A DNA stretch of 22,259 nucleotides, taken from assembly GCA_024224995.1 (NCBI GenBank), contig JAAENB010000110.1:1-22259 (forward strand). Reading direction: 5' to 3'. Below are positions 21,832-22,259 of this stretch, piece by piece (position 1 is the stretch's first letter; each line of letters starts with the position of its first letter). The notes under the pieces are model-generated. The model was given only the letters and a program-made list of their open reading frames with translations. It did not search any database and was not told the DNA's origin. Origin of the DNA: a bacterium (GTDB taxonomy: Bacteria; Spirochaetota; UBA4802; UBA5550). The position numbers and the translations under genes were made by a program.

Positions 21832-22259
21832 TGTAGTTTTTGGGATAATTGTTTCCATACGTTCGTACACCTTATTACTCCACCAATTCCTTCACCCTAT
21901 ACCGAATCACTTTCTCCGGAGTAACCGGAACTCCCGGACACGATTTTGTGCTGCTTATCAAAGCTTCATTAGCCCCTCTGGGTCAGCATAGTTGTCGCCA
22001 CTTAAATAACTACTGTTTCACAAAACGAGAAATCTTTAAAAGTGGTAACGTTTGCACCGGAACCTGGCTGAAAAAAAATTGACATGCTGCCGCTGCTAAA
22101 TGAAAACTGAACATCAGACGTTCCGGAATCATTACTGCCTGAACCAAATTAGCAGCTGACCCTGCCGGACCGGGCAATATAGCCATGAACCGGTAAAATT
22201 TTCTTTACAAAAGATACTAAAAATGTTACAAACATACTAAATTTTAATAAAGTACAGGA
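21832..22259. other. Decayed terminal stretch with minus-strand coding traces
   Basis: No intact gene is seen. On the minus strand, 21985-21875 reads ANEALISSTKSCPGVPVTPE, then KVIRYRVKELVE and a stop. The G-V-P-V-T-P-E-K-V ending is reminiscent of the C-terminus of large molybdopterin hydroxylase subunits (xanthine dehydrogenase type). Further right, the minus strand has GSGSNDSGTSDVQFSFSSGS and FFQPGSGANVTTFKDFSF, a Ser/Gly-rich exported-protein style. These traces are short and lie in different frames, so they are weak. Confidence 0.3.

Overview
The window looks like an accessory, partly decayed stretch of a diderm (Gram-negative type) bacterial chromosome. The outer envelope is shown by two TonB-dependent outer-membrane receptors and two lipoproteins with clear lipoboxes. 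Surface lipoproteins, a receptor-L-type repeat protein, a beta-propeller (SBBP) fragment and a PAS-LuxR regulator together would suit a spirochaete or similar environmental lineage, but this is inference. No rRNA, tRNA, CRISPR array or intact transposase is visible.

Left part (1-5100): the 3' end of a small membrane-protein gene, a decayed DUF362-like gene on the other strand, then two well-formed lipoprotein genes, each closed by a strong hairpin. One is a multidomain beta-sandwich protein; the other is built of about 20 repeats of 23-24 residues. Middle (5100-12500): two convergent TonB-dependent receptor genes. The left one has a consensus promoter but one in-frame TAA; the right one is intact. 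A gene for a large cysteine-containing exported protein of unknown function follows. A truncated SBBP fragment, a PAS-LuxR regulator and a membrane-anchored alpha/beta hydrolase occupy 12500-15006.

Right part (15007-21320): this stretch is bounded by a roughly 33-bp inverted repeat (15039-15072 and 21286-21318). It holds a secreted helical protein of unknown function, two hemerythrin-like HHE genes that are close paralogues with similar upstream DNA, a secreted-protein gene broken by two frameshifts between them, and a GNAT-like gene directly after the second HHE copy. Palindromes of the form GGNACAGATCTGTNCC occur three times in one orientation and once in degenerate form in the other. The last kilobase holds only remnants, the clearest being part of an XRE-type helix-turn-helix.

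Three frameshifts (16998, 18234-18252, 18395-18400) can each be repaired by adding one A on the coding strand to an A-run. This may mean real decay, slippage, or homopolymer errors in the assembly; raw reads would decide. The most interesting items are the palindrome family with compensatory changes, the duplicated HHE units, the slippery start of the 584-residue protein, the interrupted TonB receptor and the two large unrecognised exported proteins.
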